64,000 nucleotides of DNA from the NCBI GenBank assembly GCA_937992195.1, contig CALKKV010000026.1, forward strand, positions 1 through 64,000. Direction: 5' to 3'. The notes beneath the pieces were generated by a model that saw only the letters and a program-made list of their open reading frames with translations, was not told where the DNA came from and searched no databases. Below, piece after piece: positions 1 to 8,672 of this stretch. The translations under genes and the position numbers were made by a program. The DNA is from an uncultured Gammaproteobacteria bacterium. GTDB lineage: Bacteria; Pseudomonadota; Gammaproteobacteria; Arenicellales; Poriferihabitantaceae. Positions within the stretch are counted from its first letter, which is position 1. Every line of letters begins with the position of its first letter.

Positions 1-124
1 GTTGGCTTCAGCAAACGAACCACATATCATCTGTAATGCATACCGAAACACCGATGGTTTAAATATCAACGATAGATATAACCATACTTAAGTAACACCA
101 AAAAAATATTAGAGAGAGGCGACC

Positions 125-2740
125 ATGACGCAAAACAATAACGATACGAGCCTGGACGAATTTGCCGCGATCGAATCCGGAGGAAGAGATCCCATTGGTT
201 GGCAGGGAAAACTGGTCGCTTATACCTTATTTATCTGGGCGGCATTTCAGCTTTATATCGCCTCGAATCTACCTTTCTGGCTCACCGACGTAACCGGTAT
301 CAGCGTAATTGTCACTAACTCTAACGCCCGTCTGATTCACCTGGCATTCGGTATATTTCTTGCCACAATGGCCTTCCCTTTATTCAAGTCCAGTCCGCGG
401 GACAGAATCCCCTGGTATGACTGGGTCCTGGCCCTTGCTGGAGTCGCCTCCTGCTTGTATATCGTTCTCCTTAGAAACGAAATTGCAGATCGCGCTGGAT
501 TACCAACAGCAGGAGATTTAATCATCTCCACTGTAGGCATGATTATTCTTGGCATTACCGTATATCGATCTCTCGGACTACCGTTGCTGATCGTTGCCTC
601 GGTGTTTGTGTCATACGTATTTTTCGGAAACTCCGATTGGATGCCGGAAGCGATCCAGTGGAAAGGCGCTTCCTACGGCAAAGCCATGTGGCATTTTTGG
701 ATGCAAAACGAGGGGGTCTTTGGTGTTGCGCTGGGCGTTTCTGCTACGCTGATTTTCCTGTTCGTCTTGTTTGGTTCGATTCTTGAAAAGGCCGGAGCAG
801 GAAACTTCTTTATAAAAATTGCCTTTGCATTGCTTGGGCATTTACGCGGTGGCCCTGCTAAAGCGGCAGTAGTTGCTTCAGCCTTGAGTGGCATGTATTC
901 AGGTTCCTCAATAGCCAACACCGTAACAACGGGTACCTTTACCATTCCGCTGATGAAGCGCACCGGATTTAGTCCTGAGAAGGCAGGTGCGGTGGAAGTC
1001 GCCTCATCCACCAACGGTCAGTTAACGCCACCCGTTATGGGAGCAGCGGCGTTCTTGATCGCGGAGTTCACTGGCATCAGCTATCAGGATATCTTGAAGC
1101 ACGCCTTGGTTCCGGCACTGGTTTCCTATATTGCCCTTTTCTATATCGTGCATTTGGAAGCGATGAAGATGAACCTGCAAGGCCTTCCAAAGCCCCCATC
1201 AAGCAACACTTTCAAACAAAAACTCCTTGGCTTCCTAACCGGTTTTCTTGGCGTAGGACTGCTTGGGGCGTTTGTTTATTTCGGATTGGGCTGGATCAAA
1301 GTCGCCGCGCCTGAAGCCGCGTTCACCATTGTCGCAGTCGGCTGCGGATTGTTTTATCTGTTCCTGTTAAAGCTCGCATCCAAGCTTCCGGATCTTGTGG
1401 TAGATGATCCTGACGCGCCGATTACCGAGCTGCCCCATGCTGGCGCTACTGCGTTAACCGGACTGTACTATCTACTCCCAATCATTATTTTGATTTGGAG
1501 TATTGTTATTGAGCGGTTGTCACCTGCCCTGTCCGCGTTTTGGGCAACGATTGCGATGACTATCGTTGCGATTACCCAAAATCCGATTAAAGCCTTTTTT
1601 CGCGGCGCTGGAAACTATGGCGCAGCTTTCAAAATCGGGGTTAGTGATTGGGTTGCGGGCATGATGGCAGGCTCGCGCAATATGATTAGTATCAGTGTCG
1701 CAACCGGTGCCGCCGGTATCATCATTGGTACGATCTCTTTAACCGGCGCCCATCAGGTTATTGGAGAGTTTATTGAATTCCTCTCAGGTGGCAGCCTGAT
1801 TTTTATGCTGTTCCTGGTTGCAATAATGAGTTTGATATTGGGAATGGGCCTGCCGACAACGGCAAACTATATAGTTGTCTCATCACTGATGGCACCCGTC
1901 ATTATTACCCTTGGCGCGGCCAATGGCTTGATCGTTCCATTAATCGCCGTGCATTTATTCGTGTTCTATTTTGGTATTCTGGCGGATGACACGCCGCCGG
2001 TGGGACTTGCCGCGTTTGCTGCGGCAGCGATTTCAAAGGGTGACCCGATTAAAACAGGTATCCAGGGTTTTGCTTACGATATTCGTACGGCGCTGCTTCC
2101 CTTCTTATTTATCTTTAATACCGAGCTGTTGCTAATTGACGTATCGCCAGTTAAAGCAGTATTTGTTTTTGTCGTTGCGGTCATCGCCATGCTCTTGTTT
2201 GCTTCGGCAACCCAGGGCTTTATGTTTACACGTAATCGCAAATGGGAGTCTGCCGCACTATTGTTAATCGCATTCACCTTATTCAGACCAGGTTACTGGC
2301 TGGACCAGGTCGTTCCTCCGTTTAACCAAAATGAACCTACCAAAGTGTTTGAAGTGGTGGGCGCGGCAGAACCGGATGTAGTGTTGAACATGGTAATTAG
2401 CGGACCAGATTTTGACACCGGTGAAGTGGGATCTACGACCATTCTGGTTCCAGTAGGTGCGCAAGCTGAAGGCAGTGAGAGATTGGGCAATGCAGGACTG
2501 AATGTGCTAGTCGAAGACGGTCTGGCGAAAGTTGAAGAGCCATTTCCAGGTACTCCCTACTTTGAAACCATCGGTAAAACATTCGATTTCTATGCCGAAG
2601 ACCCTGTGACCGTATCTCAGGTTTTGACCAAGGCAGATCGACTACCGAAGGAAATTTTCTATATTCCCGCAGTATTGTTTCTCGCCTTGATCGTTTGGTT
2701 ACAGCGCAGACGCGCAAGAAATGATCTAGCAACGGCGTAA
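125..2740 (+). CDS. TRAP transporter fused permease (TAXI type, DctQ-DctM fusion with DUF3394 tail)
   Basis: This inner-membrane protein of 871 residues would import a small organic acid or amine using the sodium gradient and a periplasmic receptor. The first 170 residues hold about four membrane segments (DctQ-like). Residues 190-680 are the large DctM-like permease, with the TRAP-type stretch GSSIANTVTTGTF near 260 and a second half-repeat near 540-650. After residue 690 comes an extra periplasmic region of the DUF3394 type, closed by a last membrane helix and RRR. The purine-rich site GAGAGAGGCG sits just before the ATG. Fused permeases normally pair with a TAXI-family receptor, which would lie upstream, outside the window. 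The nearby demethylase genes suggest a methylated amine as substrate, but this is inference. Confidence 0.93.
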   Translation: MTQNNNDTSLDEFAAIESGGRDPIGWQGKLVAYTLFIWAAFQLYIASNLPFWLTDVTGISVIVTNSNARLIHLAFGIFLATMAFPLFKSSPRDRIPWYDWVLALAGVASCLYIVLLRNEIADRAGLPTAGDLIISTVGMIILGITVYRSLGLPLLIVASVFVSYVFFGNSDWMPEAIQWKGASYGKAMWHFWMQNEGVFGVALGVSATLIFLFVLFGSILEKAGAGNFFIKIAFALLGHLRGGPAKAAVVASALSGMYSGSSIANTVTTGTFTIPLMKRTGFSPEKAGAVEVASSTNGQLTPPVMGAAAFLIAEFTGISYQDILKHALVPALVSYIALFYIVHLEAMKMNLQGLPKPPSSNTFKQKLLGFLTGFLGVGLLGAFVYFGLGWIKVAAPEAAFTIVAVGCGLFYLFLLKLASKLPDLVVDDPDAPITELPHAGATALTGLYYLLPIIILIWSIVIERLSPALSAFWATIAMTIVAITQNPIKAFFRGAGNYGAAFKIGVSDWVAGMMAGSRNMISISVATGAAGIIIGTISLTGAHQVIGEFIEFLSGGSLIFMLFLVAIMSLILGMGLPTTANYIVVSSLMAPVIITLGAANGLIVPLIAVHLFVFYFGILADDTPPVGLAAFAAAAISKGDPIKTGIQGFAYDIRTALLPFLFIFNTELLLIDVSPVKAVFVFVVAVIAMLLFASATQGFMFTRNRKWESAALLLIAFTLFRPGYWLDQVVPPFNQNEPTKVFEVVGAAEPDVVLNMVISGPDFDTGEVGSTTILVPVGAQAEGSERLGNAGLNVLVEDGLAKVEEPFPGTPYFETIGKTFDFYAEDPVTVSQVLTKADRLPKEIFYIPAVLFLALIVWLQRRRARNDLATA

Positions 2741-2757
2741 ATACTGTAGCCTATATT

Positions 2758-2814
2758 AAAAGGCCGAATAGAATCTTTGTTTGCAACATCTACATCGGTT
2801 CTGTTTGGCCTTTT
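2758..2814 (+). terminator. Probable factor-independent terminator of the TRAP permease gene
   Basis: Positions 2758-2773 pair with 2799-2814 (AAAAGGCC at the base, AATAGAA/TTCTGTT above with G-T pairs) around a 25-base loop. The descending arm runs into six T. The A-rich base on the other side means it could also stop leftward transcripts. Confidence 0.7.
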
Positions 2815-2855
2815 TTGTAACTCCTTCGGCTTCGTCTTTTAAACGCCGGTTTGCG

Positions 2856-3617
2856 CTACTTTTGCAACCGTTTCAGCACTTTGTTAAATGCATCGGTCCA
2901 GCCAGTGACCGCGGATTTTTTTTGCAGTTCGAGCAAACCTACCGCGGTGATACCACCCGGTGTCGCTAACGACACCAGGCGTTGCTCTAGTGATTGACCG
3001 GAGCTTTTAGCTACCGCTGCAGCAGCAGATAGCGTATCAATTACAATTTCTTTTGCTTCTTTCTCCGGCAGTCCAGCTGCAATATTTGCATCAACCAGCT
3101 CTTTGATTAACGCAAAATGCCAGCCGTAAACCGCAGCATTTACCGTCGCGATTTCAAACTCTTCCTCACTTCTCATTTCAATTGTAGAGCCAATCCAGGA
3201 AAGCAATGACTGCACGAGTGGTTGCGCTGGGAAAATTGGTGTTGGGCTTTTTCCAATACTTGCGGAAGATATTGGCATTGCACGAACAATTTGCTTTTTA
3301 CCAACCACAGTCTGAATTTCACTAATTGCCACACCCGCCATCGCAGAAAGCAAAATTGTTGTATCTGGCCAATCAAGATTCTCAAGCGCAACCCCATACT
3401 GATCAGGTCGAACAGAGACTAAAACGACATCGCACGCATCCACCAAGTATTGATTTGATTCGGCAATATCTGCACCAAACCGGCTGGCAAACGACAAAGC
3501 CGCATTTGGTTTATGTGGAGAGATCAAAACCCTTCCCTGCCATGCACTTTGCTTTAAACCCTGACAAATAAATCCAGCCAGATGGCCCGCACCCAACACC
3601 CCAAAAACTGATTTCAT
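2856..3617 (-). CDS. Pyrroline-5-carboxylate reductase-like NAD(P)-dependent oxidoreductase
   Basis: This 253-residue protein resembles ProC, which reduces pyrroline-5-carboxylate to proline. A Rossmann motif GVLGAGHLAGFI lies at residues 6-17. SVRPDQ near 67 matches the VKP/VRP turn of ProC, and the C-terminal half with SSGQSLEQRLVSLATPGG is the ProC dimerisation domain. It overlaps the preceding B12-protein gene by four bases (ATGA), so the two are translationally coupled. It is slightly shorter than most ProC proteins. The context next to betaine or methylproline demethylation genes suggests it acts on a proline-like or other cyclic imine rather than being the housekeeping ProC. The exact substrate is not visible. 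Confidence 0.8.
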   Translation of the reverse strand: MKSVFGVLGAGHLAGFICQGLKQSAWQGRVLISPHKPNAALSFASRFGADIAESNQYLVDACDVVLVSVRPDQYGVALENLDWPDTTILLSAMAGVAISEIQTVVGKKQIVRAMPISSASIGKSPTPIFPAQPLVQSLLSWIGSTIEMRSEEEFEIATVNAAVYGWHFALIKELVDANIAAGLPEKEAKEIVIDTLSAAAAVAKSSGQSLEQRLVSLATPGGITAVGLLELQKKSAVTGWTDAFNKVLKRLQK

Positions 3618-5392
3618 TTTTCAGCCAAAGATACAAGTTGTGGAATCAGATCATCCATTGACCTGCAGACAATTGCCCCTTCAGAAGCCAACGCATCGGT
3701 GACATCCACCGGCAGACTTGAAACCGTCTCGGGCAAAATTTGATTGGTGCGCCCTCCCATTAAAACCGGACACCGAATACAATTTTCTTCGAGCACCTGT
3801 CTGAGCTGTTTTAAATAATCGAGCGCAACGCCGTTGTAAGTACTGATCGCTATTGCATGGGCTTCATTGTCACGCACAAGACACATCACCTTTTCTGGAT
3901 CTGCCTGGATACCGGCGTCGATAATTCGAACGTTAAACCGACGCAATGTTTCTTCTAATAGAATTTTTCCGTATTCATGCACATCAGTTGTACAGCAGCA
4001 AATCGTCAGCTTCGCCTTTTCGATCGCGTTGCATTGGATTTCTGTTGCTGAATCAAACTGCTTCTGCGCGCTTTCTTGCAAGCGCGCGATTGTGCTGGAT
4101 TGCAATACTGGCGTGCGCCCCCGCAGCGCATTGCTGTCTTCCTTACCCGGTCCAAAATCCTCCTCCAGTTGTTTTGCACCAAATCTTCGCAGTGACAGCA
4201 GCAATTCAAATGGATCTTCTATATTCACTCCGCCCAGCATTAGCCCATCAAGCACAGAGCGCTTAAATTTATGTGCCGCGTCGATCAGCTTGGTCGCCGC
4301 ATCATCTGCTTGCTCGATATTCAATACCGCAAGAGTTTCGGAAGCATTTTCTGCTACACGTTGGGCAAATACCGCAGCTTCTACCACCTCTTCAATCTCT
4401 GGGATTCTGGTTGCCTCGGTAATTGGCACAGGGTTAATGGCATGACCACTGGGTCGATGTAATTGTGCAGCCGCATCAATAGAAAGATAGGAAGCCAATG
4501 AGGCAAAATTTTTAACACCATCACCGTCATACATCACCGTATTACCGTACACCATGGTGCCCGGCGCCTTGCTCACCTTAGCTAAAGCTAACTGAAAGAC
4601 CAGCCGCTTGTAGGGCTCTGAAAAACTGTGACCATAACAATGGGAGACTGTCCCGCCCATGAGATCCTCGACGATTGTCTTCTCGAGCAGTACCGCGCCG
4701 AGACTGCAGGCCAGATCGGTAAACAAAGCAGCAAAGCCATCATCCAGATTGGAGTGAATTAATACATCAACCGGTTGTGCGGCAATCAATGCGATCGCTC
4801 TTAAGGTTGATTCGGTATCTCCGACGTCATCTTTCCAACCCGGTAAGCGAAAAGTGAAATACTGCCCCAGATTTCCAATCGAAGTAGCGCCCGCCCTCAA
4901 CGCCGCACAGGTATTTTCAACTGACGCCGGCATCCCCAATACAAAGTCACCAAAATGCGGAGCGACCGGCGCCTGCGCGGTTAGCTCTGCGAACTGTTCA
5001 CTACTCGATAGGATTAAGCCGGTTCCCTTCTGCGCCTGCTGACGATCTTCCTGACGAAATCCCATGGACCAATCAAGACAGATGCCATAACGATCGACCC
5101 TCGCATTTTGTTCTCCGGCTTTTTGCCATATCTCCCGGAAAGCTCTGGTAGTTTTTACAGGGTCGCGGTATCCAATCTGCGAATGCACCATGATATTTTG
5201 GCCTGCGGATTGCGCGCGCTTGTAATCAGCCTCTGATGACACTTTGTAGTGTGAGAGAAATGCGCAGTCTCCGACGACAACAGAACGAGCAAGAGAATTT
5301 CCCCTTTGAATAATCTCAGCGGCATCTGGCAGGCTTTTTTCTGGCAGTAGTCTGCGTCTGTCGCACCTTGCAGTACCAAAAGGTTTATTCAT
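3614..5392 (-). CDS. Fused cobalamin-dependent mutase-like protein (glutamate-mutase-like barrel plus B12-binding domain)
   Basis: The chosen ATG at 5392 gives 592 residues and an eight-base overlap with the upstream oxygenase gene; a TTG at 5428 would overlap far more. The C-terminal domain shows the base-off cobalamin signature DVHEYG (DxHxxG) near residue 470, then ISTYNG and LMGGRTN at the SxL and GG positions. The N-terminal part loosely follows the barrel subunit of glutamate mutase: PHFGDFVLG, then a stretch ending in GNLGQ, then GTMVYGNTV. Glutamate mutase carries these two parts on separate chains, so this is a single-chain version, or a corrinoid protein of another kind. The reaction is unknown. 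It is the middle gene of a tight three-gene unit. Confidence 0.72.
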   Translation of the reverse strand: MNKPFGTARCDRRRLLPEKSLPDAAEIIQRGNSLARSVVVGDCAFLSHYKVSSEADYKRAQSAGQNIMVHSQIGYRDPVKTTRAFREIWQKAGEQNARVDRYGICLDWSMGFRQEDRQQAQKGTGLILSSSEQFAELTAQAPVAPHFGDFVLGMPASVENTCAALRAGATSIGNLGQYFTFRLPGWKDDVGDTESTLRAIALIAAQPVDVLIHSNLDDGFAALFTDLACSLGAVLLEKTIVEDLMGGTVSHCYGHSFSEPYKRLVFQLALAKVSKAPGTMVYGNTVMYDGDGVKNFASLASYLSIDAAAQLHRPSGHAINPVPITEATRIPEIEEVVEAAVFAQRVAENASETLAVLNIEQADDAATKLIDAAHKFKRSVLDGLMLGGVNIEDPFELLLSLRRFGAKQLEEDFGPGKEDSNALRGRTPVLQSSTIARLQESAQKQFDSATEIQCNAIEKAKLTICCCTTDVHEYGKILLEETLRRFNVRIIDAGIQADPEKVMCLVRDNEAHAIAISTYNGVALDYLKQLRQVLEENCIRCPVLMGGRTNQILPETVSSLPVDVTDALASEGAIVCRSMDDLIPQLVSLAEK

Positions 5393-6188
5393 GGCCGACA
5401 GTAAAATTATTTTTTGCGCTGCGATCAACGCCGCGCACTAAAAACAGCGGACGATTTCCATAACCGTGGGAAGCGTGTTTCTCTCCCATTTCTTCGCCTA
5501 GTTTGTGATCATAATGAGACGTTGCTGGCATTAATCTAACAATAAATGCTGCCCTTCTGTTTTCAGTTAGATTTGCTCTCGATCCATGAATCATATAAAC
5601 ATCATGAAAAGAAACCTGACCCGCCTCCAGAATCAAATCTTCCGCGGTTGTCGCATCAAAGTTTTTACTGTCACATACCAGGTTAATCGTTTTATCGTCA
5701 CCCTCTACCCAACTGTGTGAATAGAGCTCTTTCGATTTGTGCGATCCCGGAATAAATCGCATTGGCCCATTCTCCACAGTCACATCATCTAACGGAATCC
5801 AGATGGTAAGTGTTTCGAGCGGTCGAATCGGATAGTAGCCTCCATCCTGATGCCAAGGGGTTTCTTTTCCAGAAAGAGCCGGCTTACCGAATATTGTGGT
5901 TCCCCAAAGAACAATATCTTCGCCGATCAGTTGACTGGCGATATCTAGCAAATCCGGGTGGGTTGCAAACTCCAACCACTTTTTTGAACCAACCACACCT
6001 TGAGAGCCGTTTACGGTTTGATGGGGAGCGAGCATAATGTCGGAAAGAAGTTGCGGGTTGTTATCCAGCAACAACATGTATTCCTCGCGCATCTCATCCA
6101 GCAACGACTGCGGTAACCGAAAGTCCGGTACAACCCAGCCTTTCTTTTGATAACTTCTTAATTCATTTTCAGTCAGGCAATAGGACAT
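5385..6188 (-). CDS. Phytanoyl-CoA dioxygenase (PhyH) family Fe(II)/2-oxoglutarate oxygenase
   Basis: This 267-residue protein belongs to the PhyH family, which hydroxylates small substrates using iron, oxygen and 2-oxoglutarate. The metal motif HQD is at residues 113-115 (PWHQDGGYYP). The distal histidine is probably in VYMIHGSRAN near 200, followed by the arginine in RRAAFIVRLM that would hold 2-oxoglutarate. IPLDDVTVENGPMRFIPGSH is the usual family middle segment. It is first in the leftward unit and overlaps the B12-protein gene by eight bases. Relatives act on betaines, ectoine and phosphonates; substrate assignment here is not possible. Confidence 0.9.
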   Translation of the reverse strand: MSYCLTENELRSYQKKGWVVPDFRLPQSLLDEMREEYMLLLDNNPQLLSDIMLAPHQTVNGSQGVVGSKKWLEFATHPDLLDIASQLIGEDIVLWGTTIFGKPALSGKETPWHQDGGYYPIRPLETLTIWIPLDDVTVENGPMRFIPGSHKSKELYSHSWVEGDDKTINLVCDSKNFDATTAEDLILEAGQVSFHDVYMIHGSRANLTENRRAAFIVRLMPATSHYDHKLGEEMGEKHASHGYGNRPLFLVRGVDRSAKNNFTVGHE

Positions 6189-6609
6189 TCTCCACCTGTC
6201 TTGTTTATTACATTCAATCTAACCAGATCACGTCGTAGGGCGACCCAAGATAATTTCTCTGAAGAAACGATAGCACGATAGCGACAAAAACGTTAGTGAG
6301 TCTCTGAATAAAACAGTGCGTACCAAGTTGAGAATTAAAACGATCAAAGCGCGAAATGCAAGGGATAGCACCGCTAATCCGAAGTTTTGCCACGCAGATA
6401 TTGATTCGTTTAAACTCAAACTAGCTGCTCATGTTTTGACTACAGACCCTAAAAGATATGACGCAGTTTTACCCATCATCCTGCTTGTACTGGATTTGAA
6501 TTCGCTATACTGTGTTTACAATGAGCTGGCGTTATTTGTCTGAACGATTGCATTACAAATATCTTGCTTCAATATCTCACTTTAAAATTCGCAATGCGGT
6601 TTTATTCTT
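6189..6609. other. Divergent intergenic region between the PhyH and demethylase units
   Basis: These 421 bases separate two oppositely transcribed catabolic units. They should carry both promoters and any shared operator. Apart from one plausible rightward promoter near 6485-6511 I see no conserved RNA or convincing gene. The short frames inside it have no family resemblance. Confidence 0.6.
6485..6511 (+). promoter_or_regulatory. Candidate promoter for the demethylase-Rieske unit
   Basis: TTGTAC at 6485-6490 and TATACT at 6506-6511 resemble sigma-70 boxes. The 15-base spacer is shorter than ideal, so this is only a candidate. Confidence 0.3.
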
Positions 6610-8661
6610 ATGACAGACCCACGATACGCTGTCCTATTTGAACCCATTCAGATAGGACCGGTTACCACCAAGAACCGTTTTTATCAGGTGCCGCATTGCA
6701 ATGGCTCTGGCCATCGTTATCCGCAAACCATGGCACATATCCGCGGCATGAAAGCCGAAGGTGGATGGGGAGTTATCTGCACCGAAGAGTGTGAAATTCA
6801 TCCTAGCAGCGATCTATCAGGATATGTCGAGATGCGGCTATGGGACGATAGCGACATCCCAACGCACCGACTAATGACTGAAAAAGTGCATCAACATGAT
6901 GCACTGGCGGGAATCCAACTTGTGCACACCGGACAAGAATCTGGAAATCGATTTTCCAGAGTACCTTCACTTTCGCCATCGGGAGCAGCTGGTGCTTGGG
7001 GAGACCCTATACAAGCGCGGGCAATGACCAAAAAGGACATTCAAAACCTGCGGGGATGGTATCGGCAAGCGGCCTTGCGAGCAAAACAGGCCGAATACGA
7101 TATTGTCTATGTTTACGCCGGACACAATGGACCAATCCTCAGCCACTTTCTCAACCCGCGGTTCAATCAGCGTAGTGATGAATACGGCGGTAGCCTGGAA
7201 AATCGCATTCGCCTGCTTAAGGAAGTACTGGAAGAAACCAAAGATGCCATTGGTGATAGCTGTGCCGTTGCGCTACGTTTCGCTGTTCACGAATTTGACA
7301 ATGGAGATTTACGATTTGACAATGAAGGCAGAGAAGTTGTGGTGATGTTGGCAGAGCTACCTGATCTTTGGGACGTCAATATTTCAAACTGGACCCATGA
7401 CTCTCTTACCTCCCGCTTCGGAGAAGCCGGGCATCAAGAGTCATATATCGACTTTGTAAAAACCGTGACCAGCAAACCTGTTGTTGGGGTAGGTCGTTTC
7501 ACTTCTCCTGACACAATGGTCTCGCAGATTAAGCGCGGGGTATTGGATTTAATTGGTGCCGCACGCCCCTCCATAGCGGACCCTTTCCTGCCCAACAAAG
7601 TGCAGCAAGATCGGGTTGACGAAATTCGAGAGTGTATCGGCTGCAATATCTGCACAACAGGGGACAGTTTTTCAGTGCCAATTCGATGCACCCAAAACCC
7701 GACTATGGGAGAAGAATTTAGAAAGTCCTGGCATCCGGAATATATAGACAAAGCGGGATCATCCGACAAAGTGATTGTTATCGGTGGCGGCCCAGCTGGC
7801 CTTGAGTGCACACTTGCGCTGGCAAAGCGGGGCTATGATGTGGTTCTGGCCGAGCAAGGGGAAACTTTAGGCGGTCGACTCCTTGTTGAATCCAAACTAC
7901 CCGGTCTTGGCGAGTGGCGGAGGGTAATCGACCATCGCATGTATATGATCTCACAAAAACCAAATGTCGAATCCTATTTAAACAGTGCGTTAACCGCTAA
8001 AGATATTATTGACTACGACTTCGAACGCGTTGTTCTGGCAACCGGCGCAGTCTGGAGAGAGGACGGCATTGGTCGATCTAAACACCAGCCTATAAAGCGA
8101 TCTAAAGGCGCCCATATTGTCGGAGTCGAAGAGATACTGCATGGCAGGAAGTTAAACGGCCACGTAGTGATATATGACGATGACTATTACTATATGGCAA
8201 ATGCGATCGCCGAAAAACTCGTTCAAGACGGCAACACCGTTACCTATATCACCTCGGACGCTACGGTCGCCTCTTATACGAATGCAACGCTTGAATACGA
8301 CCATATTATGCAGAGGTTACTCGAACTCGGAATAGAAATCGTTTGCAATCATACTGTCGTAGAGGCTGGTGAGGGATTTATTACCGCAGAATGCAACTAC
8401 ACCGAGAGAACAAAAACTTATCAAGCTGACTCCCTCATTCCTGTGACTAACCGTAACCCTAATCTCTGCCTGTATGAAGCGTTACAATCGCAAATAGCTC
8501 TCAGTGAAAATACAATCAAGTCTGTCCATACTATTGGTGATTGTTTAACACCGGGCACTATTGCTGCAGCAGTTTATTCAGGACATTTATATGCAAGGCA
8601 ATTAGACAATCCTATAGACCAGCTCTATGGATTTAAACGAGAAAACTACCAGGTATTTTAG
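6610..8661 (+). CDS. Old-yellow-enzyme type N-methyl amine dehydrogenase/demethylase (FMN, 4Fe-4S, FAD)
   Basis: This 683-residue protein has the layout of dimethylamine and trimethylamine dehydrogenase, 2,4-dienoyl-CoA reductase and N-methylproline demethylase (StcD). Residues 1-330 form the FMN barrel. The cysteine cluster CIGCNICTTGDSFSVPIRC near 340 would bind a 4Fe-4S centre. A dinucleotide motif VIVIGGGPAGLE follows near 390, with a second nucleotide-binding half. NPRFNQRSDEYGGSLENR near 180 is the typical OYE phosphate-binding and substrate loop. It is followed after 11 bases by a Rieske oxygenase. The pair recalls stachydrine or glycine-betaine breakdown, where a Rieske enzyme removes the first methyl and this type of enzyme the next. 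N-methylproline or dimethylglycine are therefore likely substrates, by inference. Confidence 0.88.
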   Translation: MTDPRYAVLFEPIQIGPVTTKNRFYQVPHCNGSGHRYPQTMAHIRGMKAEGGWGVICTEECEIHPSSDLSGYVEMRLWDDSDIPTHRLMTEKVHQHDALAGIQLVHTGQESGNRFSRVPSLSPSGAAGAWGDPIQARAMTKKDIQNLRGWYRQAALRAKQAEYDIVYVYAGHNGPILSHFLNPRFNQRSDEYGGSLENRIRLLKEVLEETKDAIGDSCAVALRFAVHEFDNGDLRFDNEGREVVVMLAELPDLWDVNISNWTHDSLTSRFGEAGHQESYIDFVKTVTSKPVVGVGRFTSPDTMVSQIKRGVLDLIGAARPSIADPFLPNKVQQDRVDEIRECIGCNICTTGDSFSVPIRCTQNPTMGEEFRKSWHPEYIDKAGSSDKVIVIGGGPAGLECTLALAKRGYDVVLAEQGETLGGRLLVESKLPGLGEWRRVIDHRMYMISQKPNVESYLNSALTAKDIIDYDFERVVLATGAVWREDGIGRSKHQPIKRSKGAHIVGVEEILHGRKLNGHVVIYDDDYYYMANAIAEKLVQDGNTVTYITSDATVASYTNATLEYDHIMQRLLELGIEIVCNHTVVEAGEGFITAECNYTERTKTYQADSLIPVTNRNPNLCLYEALQSQIALSENTIKSVHTIGDCLTPGTIAAAVYSGHLYARQLDNPIDQLYGFKRENYQVF

Positions 8662-8672
8662 ATCCACACCCC

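Noticed and set aside
2821..2969. 62-residue frame downstream of the TRAP permease
   Set aside because: It overlaps the ProC-like gene on the other strand and has no similarity to known proteins.
6316..6543. 75-residue frame in the PhyH/demethylase gap
   Set aside because: The composition is not protein-like and it sits where promoters are expected.
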